A stretch of 64,000 nucleotides of DNA from Nephrocerus scutellatus (lineage: Eukaryota; Arthropoda; Insecta; Diptera; Pipunculidae): NCBI GenBank assembly GCA_947095585.1, contig OX352762.1, positions 24,652,669 through 24,716,668 on the forward strand. The letters run 5' to 3'. Position 1 is the stretch's first letter; every line of letters starts with the position of its first letter. Position numbers and translations under genes: made by a program. The notes below the pieces were generated by a model. It was not told the DNA's origin. It ran no database searches and saw only the letters and a list, made by a program, of their open reading frames with translations. Below are positions 52,331 to 63,655 of this stretch, in pieces.

Positions 52331-53416
52331 TTAACATTTAAACACAATTTCTGGCATATGGCTACCACGACTATTTTTCACAAATGTCATTCTGGAGGTC
52401 CAATTTTCCAGCACTTTTTCAAGCATTTGAGGGCGTATGTCAGCAATGACACGTTGAATATTGGTTTCCAAAGCGTCAATCGATTGAGGTTTATCCACAT
52501 AAACCAATGACTTCACGTATCCCCACAAAAAGTAATCGAGTGGCGTCAAATCGCACGAACGCGGAGGCCAATTCACCGGACCATTTCTCGAAATAATGTT
52601 GTCGTTGAAAGTTTCTTTCAATAAGTCGATTGTTTCACGTGCTGTATGGCAAGTGGCACCATCTTGTTGAAACCACATTTCATCCATATCCATATCTTCA
52701 AGATTTGACAACAAAAACTCATTTAACATGGTTCTGTATCGATTTCCATTCACGGTAACGCGTCGTCCTTCCTCATTTTTAAAGAAATATGGACCGATGA
52801 TCCCACCAGCCCATAGACCGCACCAAACAGTACATTTATCAGGATGCATTGGTAATTCTTGAACGGCGTGTGGATTATCTTTGCTCCAAATGCGACAATT
52901 TTGTTTGTTGACGTATCCATTTAACAAAAAATGCGCCTCATCACTGAAGAGAATTTTACGGTAAAAAAATGGATCTTCGTTCAATTGATTTAACGACCAA
53001 TCACTGAATTCACGGCGCAAACGATGGTCGTGTGGCTTTAATTCTTGCACCAATTGAATTTTGTATGGCACCAAACCCAAATCTTTACGTAAAATTTTCC
53101 ATAAAGTCGATGGACAAAGTCCAATTTGCTGAGCACGACGACGAATCGATAAATTGTCGTTTTCTTCGACACTGGCCTCAACGACAGCAATATTTTCTTC
53201 TGTACGAACTCTTCTCATTCTTGTCGGTGGCTTGGCATCCAAAAGAGTGAATGTAGACCGAAATTTGGTAATTACGTTCTTTATGGTGGTCTCTGACGGA
53301 CGATTATGTGCACCATAAAATTCACGAAGTGCTCTATAAACATTTTTAATTGAACACTGATTTTGAAAATAAATTTCCACGATTTGAAAACGTTGTTATG
53401 GAGTTAACCTATTCAT
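52331..53416 (-). pseudogene. DD41D mariner transposase, one early nonsense codon
   Basis: The continuous frame from 53380 to 52331 (349 codons, opening at GTG) has an N-terminal helix-turn-helix region ('CSIKNVYRALREFYGAHNRP', residues 9-28), a second one ('LSIRRRAQQIGLCPSTLWKI', 77-96), and catalytic Asp147 (FSDEAH), Asp240 (FQQDGATCHTA) and Asp282 (TPLDYFLWG). Forty-one residues lie between the second and third Asp, defining DD41D (the rosa-type group known in flies). The natural ATG lies upstream at 53416: six codons (MNRLTP) are followed by an in-frame TAA at 53396-53398, then QRFQIVEIYFQNQCS continues. So the catalytic frame is clean but the start is cut off. The next internal Met is residue 55, which would remove the first helix-turn-helix. 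Cut-and-paste transposition in the nucleus is the family role. Confidence 0.9.
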
Positions 53417-53506
53417 AATGATTTGCCAAACAATACTGAGTAGAAATGCCACTTTGAGCTGTCAAAACAACTGTCATAAAATAAAACGACATCTATCGGA
53501 AAAACA

Positions 53507-53528
53507 AACCTCCTAAAAAAACACCCTT
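53507..53528. repeat. Terminal inverted repeat of the DD41D mariner (transposase 5' side)
   Basis: Reads AAGGGTGTTTTTTTAGGAGG-TT on the minus strand, next to TA at 53529-53530. Confidence 0.9.
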
Positions 53529-53904
53529 TAGAAGTTGTCCTTTTCATCTTAAGTCGAAGGACTCGTTGGGGCGTAGTACTGTATGATCGTGACGCGCCGT
53601 ACTCTAGTCCGAAATCAGGCCGATAAGATCCTATCACCATGTGGGTGCCAGGAAATTAGGCCTCTGCATGCTGTTGGCGCTAGCAGCAGATCCACTCCAG
53701 ATTCACGGGGACTGCCGGAGTAGAGTAGCACAGTGTTACACGTTGGGGATCGATTATTTATTCCACATTTAAACATTCTCATACTAGGGTTAGTAAGAAA
53801 ATAAGGAAAAGTGGATATATAAACCTTTCATTCAGTATATTTTTAAATTTTCTTAAGAATACATAAATCTACTTACAACTAGTTATCAAAAAAATTAGCC
53901 CATA

Positions 53905-54510
53905 ATAAAACAACCCATAAAAATGAAAATTTTTCGTGTAAATTCTCTAATCGGGAATACACAATGTGCAGTTTGAATAAAATCGGGTAAATTTTTTAAA
54001 ATGTTTGTTAGAGAGCCCCCCGACCCCTGGGCCATTTCAATTCCAAATCCGTACAAAAAGTGTTGTCCATCGGAGATACACATGCATATCAAATTTGAAG
54101 AAATTGGGGTAAATTTTGTAAAAAATTTGTATGGGAGCCGCCCGACCCCGAGGCCCCAGGTGTCCCAAATTTTAATAGAAAGTATTGTCATGGGAAATAC
54201 ATATGTGTGCAAAGTTTGAATACAATCGGACAGGAAGTGTGTTAAAAATTGATCACAATATTCTGCCCACCAGCCAGCCAGCCAGCCAGCCACGGGCACG
54301 CGAAGTTAATATAGAAAATCGGGTAAATTTTCTAAAATATTTGTATGGGAGCCTCCCGACCCCGAGGCATGAGGGGCCCCAAATTTTAACAGAAAGTGGA
54401 GATACACATGTGTGCAAAGTTTTTATAAAATCGAGCTTTATTAAGTGGGTTGAAAATTGATCGCAAGATTTGTTCCGCCAACCAGCCACGAGAACGCGAA
54501 GGTAACTTTG
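53905..54510 (+). repeat. Dispersed 'GCGAAGTTAATATAGAG' repeat, two joined copies
   Basis: Starts AACAACCCATAAAAATGAAA with AAATTCTCTAATCGGG at 53939, has internal units at about 53960, 54085 and 54200, and a right end with CCAGCCAGCCAGCCAGCCAC and CACGCGAAGTTAATATAGA at 54290-54315. A second partial copy follows directly (AAAATCGGGTAAATTTTC) and ends near 54510 with ACGCGAAGG. The joint suggests tandem growth of the whole element. Confidence 0.75.
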
Positions 54511-56744
54511 TACGAGCCCGATAAATAGCCCAGAGGCTGACCGAGCGAAATGTTTCCTAGTCTGTTCTAAAATGATATTATCGATTCTTGACACTCTAAA
54601 CAAAGTTTCTAATTCGATACATAATGCCTGTAGTCGGAATGTTTCGCTCAGACACACTGTTAAGCATTTCCATTCGAAGTCGCGAATTTTTCCATATATG
54701 AGGAATTAATGCTCCACCACATTGGACACGCTAACATTAAAATTAGTCTAACGAACGCCTGGTAACAAAGGACCTTCAAATACCATCTCATGAATATTGA
54801 ACAAAACACATCGTGCAGCTTTGAATTAGAAATGCCCCAGCTAACACACGATTGAAAACTTAAATGAAGAAACAAAACTAACAAACAAATAAAAAAACAC
54901 AGTAGCTGACAATCCCCAAAGCAATAACTTGAACAACAATAATAAGACAAAATTGAATTATAAATTTGTTTTGTTTTGCACGATTTTAGTAAAGTTTGCA
55001 TAGACAGACGGAAGATGAAATATGCATTGCTTCCATCATTCAGCACACTCTTAAACACATCTTTGATCGTGTGTCGTGTGCCAATTTTATTCAGGCAAAC
55101 AAACCCAGTTCCAACTCATTTTGGCAGTCACTTTATAACTAACCAACCAACCAACAAACTAACTAACTTCCTTCAAACATTTATCATCACATTTCCTACA
55201 ATCCGTTGGTGTGTCATCCTCATTGTTTGACGGACGACAAATTTATTTAAATGATTCTTCCTCGCTAATAAATATGCAGATTTGCATTCTCTTGTAGTAG
55301 TATGTGCTGTCGACAATTAACGATTTTCCTGTTTGTTAGCTCACACACATTCACATATTTGTATGTGCGTTTGTATGTTTGTGATGTTAGATGAACCCAA
55401 GCATAAACCACTAACCTGGCGATAAGGCGTTGAAAAACAATCACGTACGAGTGCATATACATCACACATTTTGTCTAAAATATGAACCCCAATTGTCTAT
55501 GGTATCTAGTTCGTCCCCATCCCCTAATAACACATAACACTCGTCTGTAGTCGCATATTAGTCGAAGGTGCTTAATCTGCAAATTAAACAAAAGTCCTAG
55601 CAAATATTTGCCCATAATTTCCTGCAACTCATGTCTCTTTCATAAGTCGTCCGGTACGGTCCGGTCATTTATGCACTTCATTTTCGTTTGGATGTTCTAT
55701 CAGTAGATACTGTGCGAATTTGTCGTCGCACGTCCTCTCTGTAACACTTTTTAGTCAGTTCTTCAGATGAAGTTCATTGCTCAATGTGATGTGACCATCA
55801 GTCCAGCCATACACATTCCATTGTCGCCACGACTTTTGACCACAGAGTTATCCTTTTGTCATTAAAATGTCTGAAGTTAAATTTACACAAAAGTTGAAGA
55901 AATAATTTCGGAGAACTTGGCCAAATCGCATAGAAACTCTACTCTATGATGTGTGGTGAAAATGCCGTAACCAAAGATATTTCCGTTTCCGAAACGGAGA
56001 AAAACATTGTTTGTATATAAAAGTAGAGGACGAGACAAGGGTGAACGAGTTGGCCCGTAATTGCTTCTAACACATGGGTCGAAGTGGAAAACGTTAAAGT
56101 GGGATGATGCAACATAAAAGTTAAATTAAAAATTCAAAATCAGATTTTTATGTCTGGAAAGTCTTAGTTTTCAGAGTTAAAGTGACCATGTGGAAAGAGA
56201 GCCTCAATTGTGTTCGCTTTATTCATTTAGCCCGGTTTTATTTGGGTTCATTGAAAACATTCCAGCATTTGAATAGCACATGGTTTACATACGAACACTA
56301 ATGACATTGGATACCAAGTCATAGAGATGGCAGCAAATAATAATTTGGTCGTTGCGATTGCAAGGTTTACGCGAGTTACGAACCCATCAACACCGTCAGC
56401 ACCAAAAACAACAATATAACACAAGTCAGTCCACCCAATTTCATCATACCCATCCGGTGCAACAGTTCACATAAAATGTAAAAGTGCAGAATGCACATAA
56501 CCCATAATACGAAATTCTTTGTAATTGCAAAGGTGATACGAAAATTTTTTAATCAGCGTCTTCTAAATTTCCGTTAGCACAAATATCCTTTCCAAAGTTA
56601 GGTATTAAGTTAAGGAAAAGTTTATATTGAAATCAGTTGTTTAGAGACACTCAAAAGAGTGAAAAAAATTATTTTTTTTTGATATCTAAAGCAATTCGTT
56701 ATCATTACTCGCGTAAGAGTTTCCATTTAGCCACCTGAGTATCT
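54511..56744. other. Gene-free intergenic stretch
   Basis: No transposon or gene recognised on either strand. AT-rich with several CA/TG-rich tracts. This may be unique regulatory or spacer DNA. Confidence 0.45.
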
Positions 56745-57890
56745 CCTGATGGAGCCACTCGCAATCAGATGGATCACATGTTTCACAAAGCTGAATACCG
56801 TACGAATGGACCGAACTGCCAACGCCACCTCGGGCCACTATCATATGGGTATGATGCTCTAAGCGCGGATTGCATCAACACGGAAGACTGCCTCCGCGAA
56901 TCAGATTTGAGTCAAAACGGCTGCTCTTCGTAAAGAAGAGACCAGAAACAGCTGCGGTCATGTGTCAGGACTTCTCTTAAATATAGGAAGAGCCTAGCAG
57001 ATCGATAACTCGACTATAAAATAATTAGGCATCGGGATCAGATGAAAACCGAACGGATCTGATGTAATCTGTGGGACCGCATTTGACCGAACATTTTATG
57101 ACTTAGTTCAAGTATTGGAGGAAGAAATGAAACAATGAAAAAACATTTCTTTTTACCCCATACCAGTGTGACTTTATCAGAGGTTACTCAACAACTGATC
57201 AGATTTTCGCCCTTAGGCAGGCGATAGAAAAATGTCTAGAGTTCAAAAACTCACTACACCAAATTTTTATAGACTTTAAAGTCCAGATAGCAATGCTTCC
57301 AAACAATAGACACGGCTTTGAGTTGGTTGACCATGACGAAAGTTATAAGCCAAGTTTGCATTCAACATCATTAACAGGCGCCGACAAGGGGATTAACTGG
57401 CGTGCGTTCTTTTCAACTTGGAGTTAGAGAAAGTGATCCGAAAGACTAATGAAACGGCGAAAAAAAAACTCCACCCTAAGTCCATCCAGTCACTGAGTAA
57501 CGCTGCTGATATTTACATCATTCGTAGAACCAAAAGCTTTAATCCAGATCAAGCGGACAGTACGAAATCTTGGGCTGCACATAAATGAGAGCAAAGTTAA
57601 GTACATGGTGTGGCCTGCAAGCAGATGATTTAAAATTGGACTCTCTATTAAGATATTGTTGCGTGAATTTGGAATATAATATGTTGTAGCAGCCGATAAC
57701 AGCATAGAACCAGAAATACGCGCACGGTTGCTTAAAGCCAACAACGCATACTGTACAGTTAAGAGTCTTAAGAGAGATCAGGAATTTTACTTATAGGCTT
57801 GTATAATGCCAGTGGTCTTACCAGTACTTAAGTACATATGGTTATGAAACTTAGGTACTTAACACGAAGCCTGCTGACCTCCTCTTTTCT
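56745..57890 (+). pseudogene. RTE-B retroposon, strongly decayed copy
   Basis: Scattered matches in order: a 'NQMDH' part (56765), '..TSVTLSE' standing for CGFI region with 'TTDQIFAL' (57190), 'LEFKNSLHQIFIDFK' (57230-57285, catalytic Asp region), 'SRSSGQYEILGC' standing for QIE.AARNLGLHINE (57550-57590), 'AADNS.EPEIRARLLKANN' (57690-57745) and a 'TYGYET.VLNTKPADLL' part (57835-57880). Each lies in a different frame. This is one of the oldest copies. Confidence 0.6.
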
Positions 57891-59534
57891 TTAAGTTTCA
57901 GTTTAAGTGAAACGGATGGAAAACTTTTATACATCAACGCTGTATCAATGTCCGTCTTTTAAGTTGTCCTCGCACATGAAAAAATCATGAATGTAATTAT
58001 GTTCACTATGGTTTGAATAAAGAAATCAAATAATATTCTCCTTTCTGGAACTAAGCCTTTACTTTCTTATTTATATCTTTTCAAGTCAATTGGATGTGGA
58101 AATCCCAAAACACAGGATGGAAGGGCATTTCACTTTTCGTACGCACTTGTGTAGTTATTTATGCCCTATGAAGTTGCATACACCAAACACCAAGCACACC
58201 CGACCACATAAACGATATAATTGTACGCATCGTATACGAGGCTATGTTATGGGAAGATGCTGAAGGAAAGAGTTACTCATATCAGATATTGCCTAACATG
58301 GCAAACGCATTTAATCTCTTCAGCCTCTTATCTACTGCTCTCTTGAACTACTGCACTAGTTATCCTTTGTGATGTAATCTGCATATTTACTACTCTGTGT
58401 GTGTTACTTTTACACGAGGCCGAAAGAAAAACAAGAACTTGTATGAAAACCTATTGCGTAATCTGACTAGGTCGACACAAGAAAATAATGCGTTGCATAC
58501 GCTCTTCTGTGTTATCTTAAGGATAAGCTTTGTTTGCACACTCTGGTGAAAGGATAAAAACCCTCACCTCACCTTTTGATTAGATAAAGTAGGGCCTCTG
58601 TAGTGTTGCATGCAGCAGCCTTGCCCGTATTTCCGCTTCAACAAGACAGAATCCATTGAGAAATTCACTTGGCCTATAAGTTTGCGAAGATGCACTCCTT
58701 TAATTCAGCCATCACACCACCACCAGTTGTGAAAGGAAACAAACGATAGGGTCCACTATTTATATCCCTATCTGTGCTTCTGACATCAGGCGTTGGTCGG
58801 TTGATAATGTCCTCGTGTGTCTACTTTTAAGTCATATTTTGTGTTGTAAAACATTCACATGTGCAAATATATATGATGTAACTGCTGCATCTAGTCGTAC
58901 GTAGTCGTACTGATGTGAGAAGTGCCAGAAGCACCGTGAATACTCGTAGTTCTTCTTTCTTTGTACGAATATTGAAGAAGAAGATTTGTTGAACAAACTT
59001 ACTTAACTTACGCATTAAGTGTGTGTTTTCCAAGCAGTGTATTCCAGCACAGACAATATCTCTTCTTTTAATACGAGTATGTATATTAAATAGAGAATTT
59101 ATTTGTATGTGTCAATATTTGTGCCTAACTAACACTAGAACGCCAACTTAAACCAAACTATATTAGTGTCAAATTTTACAACCATGCAAGGTTATAAGTT
59201 AACAATATATGACGCGACATACTGTTGCTTAGTTATTTATTTAATTTTTAGAAATCTTAAGTACTATTGCTTGTAATAAAAAAATAACTACTGACTATAT
59301 TAATTATATCTATAGTAAATTTACCTACGAGAGCTTACACTACTTTCAATATTTTTTATTTTAATTGGTTAGATTTAACATTTTTTTTATTTATTTCTTT
59401 TGAAATTATTTATTATATTGAAATTGTTGGCGAAAATTCTTCCGCCATTTTTTATAAGAGAAAAAAGAAAAAAAACGTAAACTACTTAAAACTAATTAAA
59501 ATACTTTAAATAGACTTAAAAACGAAATCCCTAC
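57891..59534. other. Gene-free intergenic stretch
   Basis: AT-rich, no recognised coding or transposon sequence. TACTCGTA words occur at 58941 and 59072. Confidence 0.45.
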
Positions 59535-61308
59535 AGGTAGCGGTTAGGGTTAAATTTCGTTCACACTCCAGTCAAGCCAACAGTATTTTCTTTTATCTAA
59601 GTGCCTCTTGTCTGCTAGGTCTTTTTCAGGCACTCTGCGACAGTATCTCCACATATCATTTGCAGCCCCATTGAGCAGCAAGAATGCGGAATTCTTTTGT
59701 CAGTGGCCATTCTAGGCCCTTGATGGACGGAGGGTTAACGAGTGAGATTTTGTACTTCCTCGTAAAGAGGAGGTTCGGTTTTTTGGGGGCTTACCCCTTG
59801 ACCACAGTGATCTGCCCAGCTTATTAGCTTATTTAGAGCATTCTGCAGAAGTTCTTTCAAGGTGTGTTGGTGCTTTCATGAGACGGCTATGGCAACGTCG
59901 TCCGCATAGGCGATCACTCCGCAGACCTTCGCCCTCAGGCGAACCAGTGGCTCATTCACGACCAGGTTCCAAAGAAGTGGGGACAGGACTCCACCTTGCG
60001 GGGTGCCTCTGCAGACAAGACAATCTTTTGGCAGACGACACACCAAGTCTTGAATTGATGATCCTACTTGTGAGTAGAAGATCAATCAGTTCACCCAGTG
60101 AATCGTTCACCCCCAGGAAAACCACCATTGAGTATTCCTTGTGAATCTTGTGATAAAGGGAGTTTTCAATGGAACGTACTAGCGTATGCAGAGCTGTTTC
60201 TACAGATTTGCCCTTACAGTACGCGTGTTGATCGACGGACAGAAGTCTTTTGTCAATACTAGTACTAAGGTGGATATCGATCAGTCTTTCTAATGTTTTG
60301 AAAAGGAATGACGAAAGGCTAATGAGTTTGAGGTCTTTTGGACTGACGTGGGAACATTTACTTGCTTTTGGAATGAAGACCGCTTTCACTTCTCTCCATA
60401 TGACTGGAATATAGACCAGATCAAGATTGATCAGATTATGCCGTCTGGTCTTGCAGATTTATATGGTTTGAAGCTATGTAGTGACCAAAGCAATTTTCCT
60501 TATCTCGAGAGATGGTATTATACATAATTGATCTATTTAGATCAGTGTTGTAGGTAGTATGAGAGCTATTTGGAAAATGGGTATCTAGAAGCAGATTTAG
60601 CGATTCTTCGCTAGAAGTAGTCCACGAGCCATCAGCTTTTTGCAGACAGTTAGGCATTATTGGATTAGTTGAGAGGATTTTCCTGAGTCTTGATGCTTCA
60701 GAAGCATCCTCCATTGCCGTAGAAGAGTCTCCAGGATGCGTGCTTGGCTTTCCTTAATTCTTTTCTGTTCCAGTGAACTTGGCGAATTTGAAAAGCTTTC
60801 TACAGCTTTTTCTAAATTGGCCCAGCTCAGAGTTCCACCAGTGTGGTCTCTTCTTACCCCTAGGTAGGAAGTGGACAGCGCTCTATTTAAGGCCAAGGTG
60901 AGTTACTTGACCTTATTGTCAAGTTTAAAAAAGTTAGTGGGAGGATAACTAGTCCCATCGTTAAGATGACGTCTAAACGTATCTCTATACTTGAGCCAAT
61001 CGGTTTTGCGATAATTTCTGAATACGGATTGGCAAGGGGGTTCATCGTCCAGACTAAACTGAATGTAACGGTGACCTGAAAAAAGAGTGCTCAGCCGAAA
61101 CCTTCCAGTTTGGAATTTTGTGGTGAATTTAGTTGGAGACAAGGGTGATATCTAGGCCCTCTTGTCTTTTATTGGTAATGAAAGTTGGTTCATTACCTAT
61201 ATTGGAAACAACTAGGTTAGTACTTAAAATATAATCAACCTTTGTTTTTACCTTTACCTTTGTGTCCCACATATAGTGGATAGTAATTAGGAGTCCTGAG
61301 TCCACAAA
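59535..61308 (-). pseudogene. LOA-like retrotransposon ORF2 remnant
   Basis: On the minus strand in order: 'YIQFSLDDEPPCQSVFRNYR' (61080-61020), 'TLSWANLEKAVESFS' and 'LLRQWRMLL' (60830-60710), 'MEDASEASRLRKILS' and 'TNPIMPNCLQKADGSWTTSS' (60714-60610), 'VFIPKASKCSHVSPKDLKLI' and 'SLSSFLFKTLERLIDI' (60385-60270), 'LSVDQHAYCKGKSVETALHT' (60240), then a deletion that removes the first catalytic Asp block, 'CRGTPQGGVLSPLLWNLVVN' (60010) and 'GVIAYADDVAIAVS' (59920). RNase H is lost: the chain jumps near 59700 to a terminal part ending WLDWSVNEI-stop at 59555. The endonuclease (before 61140) is mostly gone. Many frameshifts. Confidence 0.75.
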
Positions 61309-62214
61309 CTACTCCGACAGAGTGTCAGCCATGGAGACGGAAGACTGCGACGGATTGGCCGAAGCTTGGGGAACATCGTCAACCATCAGGGAGACAGAAG
61401 ACTGTGACAGGGTAGCCAAAGCTTGGAGAACAACGTCATCCATCGTAGAGAAGGTGACGGATGTTCCCGGTTCAGGAACTTGAAACTCCGAGTCCGAGGG
61501 ATGAGGGGGTGGTCTACCTGCTTCCAACTCATCCTTCTTATAGACCCGAAGTGTGATGTGGTTCCATCCAAACCGAATCACGCCTTTGGTCCTTGCCAGG
61601 GGAGCAAGGGATTCCTGGTTGATCACAATTATCGCGGATCTGTAGTAGCCCCTACGCTCCGAAGGGAAGATATTGCTTAGCCGTAAGACTTCAAGTATTC
61701 CATCAGCAGTCGGACGTTCGATGGGAATCCAAGTCCAAGCTCTTGGTCGGCTAGGAATATCCTCATTTGCAACAACCTCGAGCTTGGCACCAGGCCAAAC
61801 CTCCCCAAGACTACCAATAGCCAGTTTAAAGAGATCACAAGATCTCGAATCTTCGCACGCTATTAGCTTTATCCGGCCTTGATGCCAACTGCCATCGTAT
61901 GTGGCAGCAGGAGGTCCAGTGCACCCCTTCATAAAGCTCGTAAAACTGCCGGCAAGTTTGACATTGATTTGCTGCCACCGATCAGGAGAGATGGATCCGT
62001 CTATGTCGCTACGATCAATTACCGCGACAACGATCCTGTCTTTTAGGACGTCGCTGAAAGACCTCTGAGATGTAATGGTGCAGTGACTAGGGGAGGTTAC
62101 ACTATGTGTCTTGAGTCTTTTTGAGACCGGAATGGCCTCCTCCACCGATCTCTGTCGCTTCAACGTACATAGAGTCTCCGTTGCGTTGGCACCAACGGTA
62201 GACAGCGATTGCAC
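61309..62214 (-). CDS. LOA-like retrotransposon ORF1, DUF4780-type RNA-binding protein, intact
   Basis: An undamaged 301-codon frame. Residues 1-55 are basic and serine-rich (LKRQRSVEEAIPVSKRLK). Residues about 57-240 form the DUF4780-like region: 'IVVAVIDRSDIDGSISPDRW', 'GSWHQGRIKLIACEDSRSCD', 'RAWTWIPIERPTADGILEVL', 'YYRSAIIVINQESLAPLART' and 'GVIRFGWNHITLRVYKKDEL'. The tail (about 245-301) has a repeat with 'DDVVLQALATLSQSSVSLM' and 'DDVPQASANPSQSSVSM'. Its place just upstream of a LOA-like ORF2 on the same strand fits an ORF1 (nucleic-acid chaperone) role. ORF2 is dead, so any protein could act only for other copies. The ATG at 62214 is the first in frame. Confidence 0.75.
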   Translation of the reverse strand: MQSLSTVGANATETLCTLKRQRSVEEAIPVSKRLKTHSVTSPSHCTITSQRSFSDVLKDRIVVAVIDRSDIDGSISPDRWQQINVKLAGSFTSFMKGCTGPPAATYDGSWHQGRIKLIACEDSRSCDLFKLAIGSLGEVWPGAKLEVVANEDIPSRPRAWTWIPIERPTADGILEVLRLSNIFPSERRGYYRSAIIVINQESLAPLARTKGVIRFGWNHITLRVYKKDELEAGRPPPHPSDSEFQVPEPGTSVTFSTMDDVVLQALATLSQSSVSLMVDDVPQASANPSQSSVSMADTLSE

Positions 62215-62279
62215 CGGTCTACCGTCCGGTATGGAAGAAGAACCGGTATTAGAAGTGCTAGTAAATGTAACTAAAGTGA

Positions 62280-62755
62280 ATTTACTTTAAAAAAATTTGT
62301 TTTAATTCCGGCCAATTTGCCAGAATGAGACTTATAATAAAAAGAAACAAAACTTTAACACCAGAGAGGAAGTGAACTTTATTTGATGTTGGTTGAACTA
62401 AGTCAAAACTAAATCTGATCTTACAATTCTAATTTCTCAATAAAGAAACCTCGGTTGACAAAGAATCATACGTATTGCATATGGACTCCGAAAGCTAAGA
62501 TACAGAGCGCGTGTAGACTATTAAGTTATAAATAGATTTAAATGAACGAGTGGTCCAGCTACGATTCTGGACACCTGAATAAACAAACCATTCTGCATCC
62601 GGAGCAGTATGCACGATTACGTGACCAAACGCGAGAAATTAATTAGGGTTTTGTTCAACAAAGTTGTGCTTGTCGACAGTGGATAAACCACCATGAAGAT
62701 GAAGGAGATGGTAGGAGGAATTAGGAAAGATTGTACAATAGTACGAGTGCCCTTT
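62280..62755. other. Gene-free stretch
   Basis: Short AT-rich spacer between the LOA copy and the next repeat array; nothing recognised. Confidence 0.4.
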
Positions 62756-63190
62756 AGTTTCAGGACAATACAATTTTTTTTAAAAAGGAGTACCGGATTT
62801 TCATCAAATTTTATACGCATCTGAATACCCGATGGATAAAACTTTCTGTAAAAATTTGGTAGTGATCGGGCCCCAGGGTTGGGGGTCACCCATACAAATT
62901 AAAAAAAAAAAAAAAACCCGATTTTCTTCAAATTTTATACACACATGTAGCTTCGATGGAAAACACTTTCTGTAAAAATTTAGAAGTTATCGGACCCCAG
63001 TGTTGGGGGCACCGATACAAATTTTATGAAAAAAGTACCCGATTTTCTTCAAATTTTATACGCATGTGTATCTCCGATGGACAACACTTTTTGTAAAAAT
63101 TTAGAAGTGATCGGGATCGGTGATGATTTTAAACAGATGTATATCTCCGATCATTTGAAATTTTTGAAAATTAAAATTTGGAAGTGATCT
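62756..63190 (-). repeat. Dispersed 'GCGAAGTTAATATAGAG' repeat, three internal units
   Basis: Units begin 'ACCGGATTTTCATCAAATTT' (62792), 'CCCGATTTTCTTCAAATTTT' (62917) and the same at 63038, a period of 121-124 bp. Each contains 'CCGATGGA.AACACTTT.TGT' and 'GATCGGGCCC..GGTTGGGGG'. Neither end is clear. A 16-base A run lies at 62901. Confidence 0.7.
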
Positions 63191-63534
63191 TTAATTAACT
63201 TAGAACTAGTTAACGGACAAAAAAATACAAAACAAACCTAAAACTAAGATAACAATCCCAAAAATCATAACGATTGCAGCTCCAGTTAGCATGCCGATTA
63301 CCTAAACTCATCGATGCATGTCGGATGTTTTTATCCATTGCCCTACTAGCAATATGGCAAATCAGTCCAACGGGCTGTTAAAGAACAGATAAAGAGCATA
63401 TTGGACGGCGATCATGTTACTATATTCAATATTTACGAGTATATATATTAGTATACTGTAACCGTCGGTTGTTTTTAAAAACATTTATGTTACTTAACAA
63501 ACAGGGGTCAAAGCTATGTGTTTTCATTTCTTTG

Positions 63535-63655
63535 AGGTCCTTTTTAACTAACTTTGACACGACTAAGAGAGTTCAAATGTTGTGAGCATTCTCTTGGTGA
63601 ATTTTCGAGATACCGCGTGTGAGACCAGTCGCGTTTGGCGCGTGTGATAAGGGCA
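63535..63655 (-). repeat. Single unit of the 2810-5337 satellite family
   Basis: Reverse-orientation match: 'TTTGAGGTCCTTTTTAACTA', 'CGACTAAGAGAGTTCAAA', 'CGCGTGTGAGACCAGTCGCG', 'GGCGCGTGTGATA'. It is more diverged than the block copies. The rest of the window to 64000 shows nothing else. Confidence 0.5.

Larger units (their letters stand above)
52225..53528 (-). mobile_element. DD41D mariner-type transposon, structurally complete (1304 bp)
   Basis: Bounded by 22-bp terminal repeats and TA target duplications at 52223-52224 and 53529-53530. RTE-A copy 2 has the empty site: GATTGTAGAAGTTGTCC at 32400-32420 reads straight through where this copy has the insertion. It encodes one transposase frame of nearly full length. 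The near-identity of the repeats suggests a fairly recent insertion; no divergence was computed. Confidence 0.92.
50172..53750 (-). mobile_element. RTE-A non-LTR retrotransposon, copy 3, interrupted by a mariner
   Basis: The 3' end has (TAAG)-like repeats near 50190. In order on the minus strand: endonuclease end (53750-53531), the inserted mariner (52225-53528), 'AGNDNEGLKHVIGKHGLGER' and 'STDRQSSSNQIDHVAISRRF' (52154-51960), the linker 'EVQCSVRRDKRNYINNLASE' (51600-51500), 'GLDGAVLVSDEDQLKRWKEH' and 'LKKDKSVGLDGMPKELLRAA' (51421-51150), the catalytic block near 50830, 'GKLSVEFEIVSGIRQGCILS' (50690) and the end near 50180. The part around YADD and most of the C-terminus between 50530 and 50460 is deleted. 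Dead element. Confidence 0.8.
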
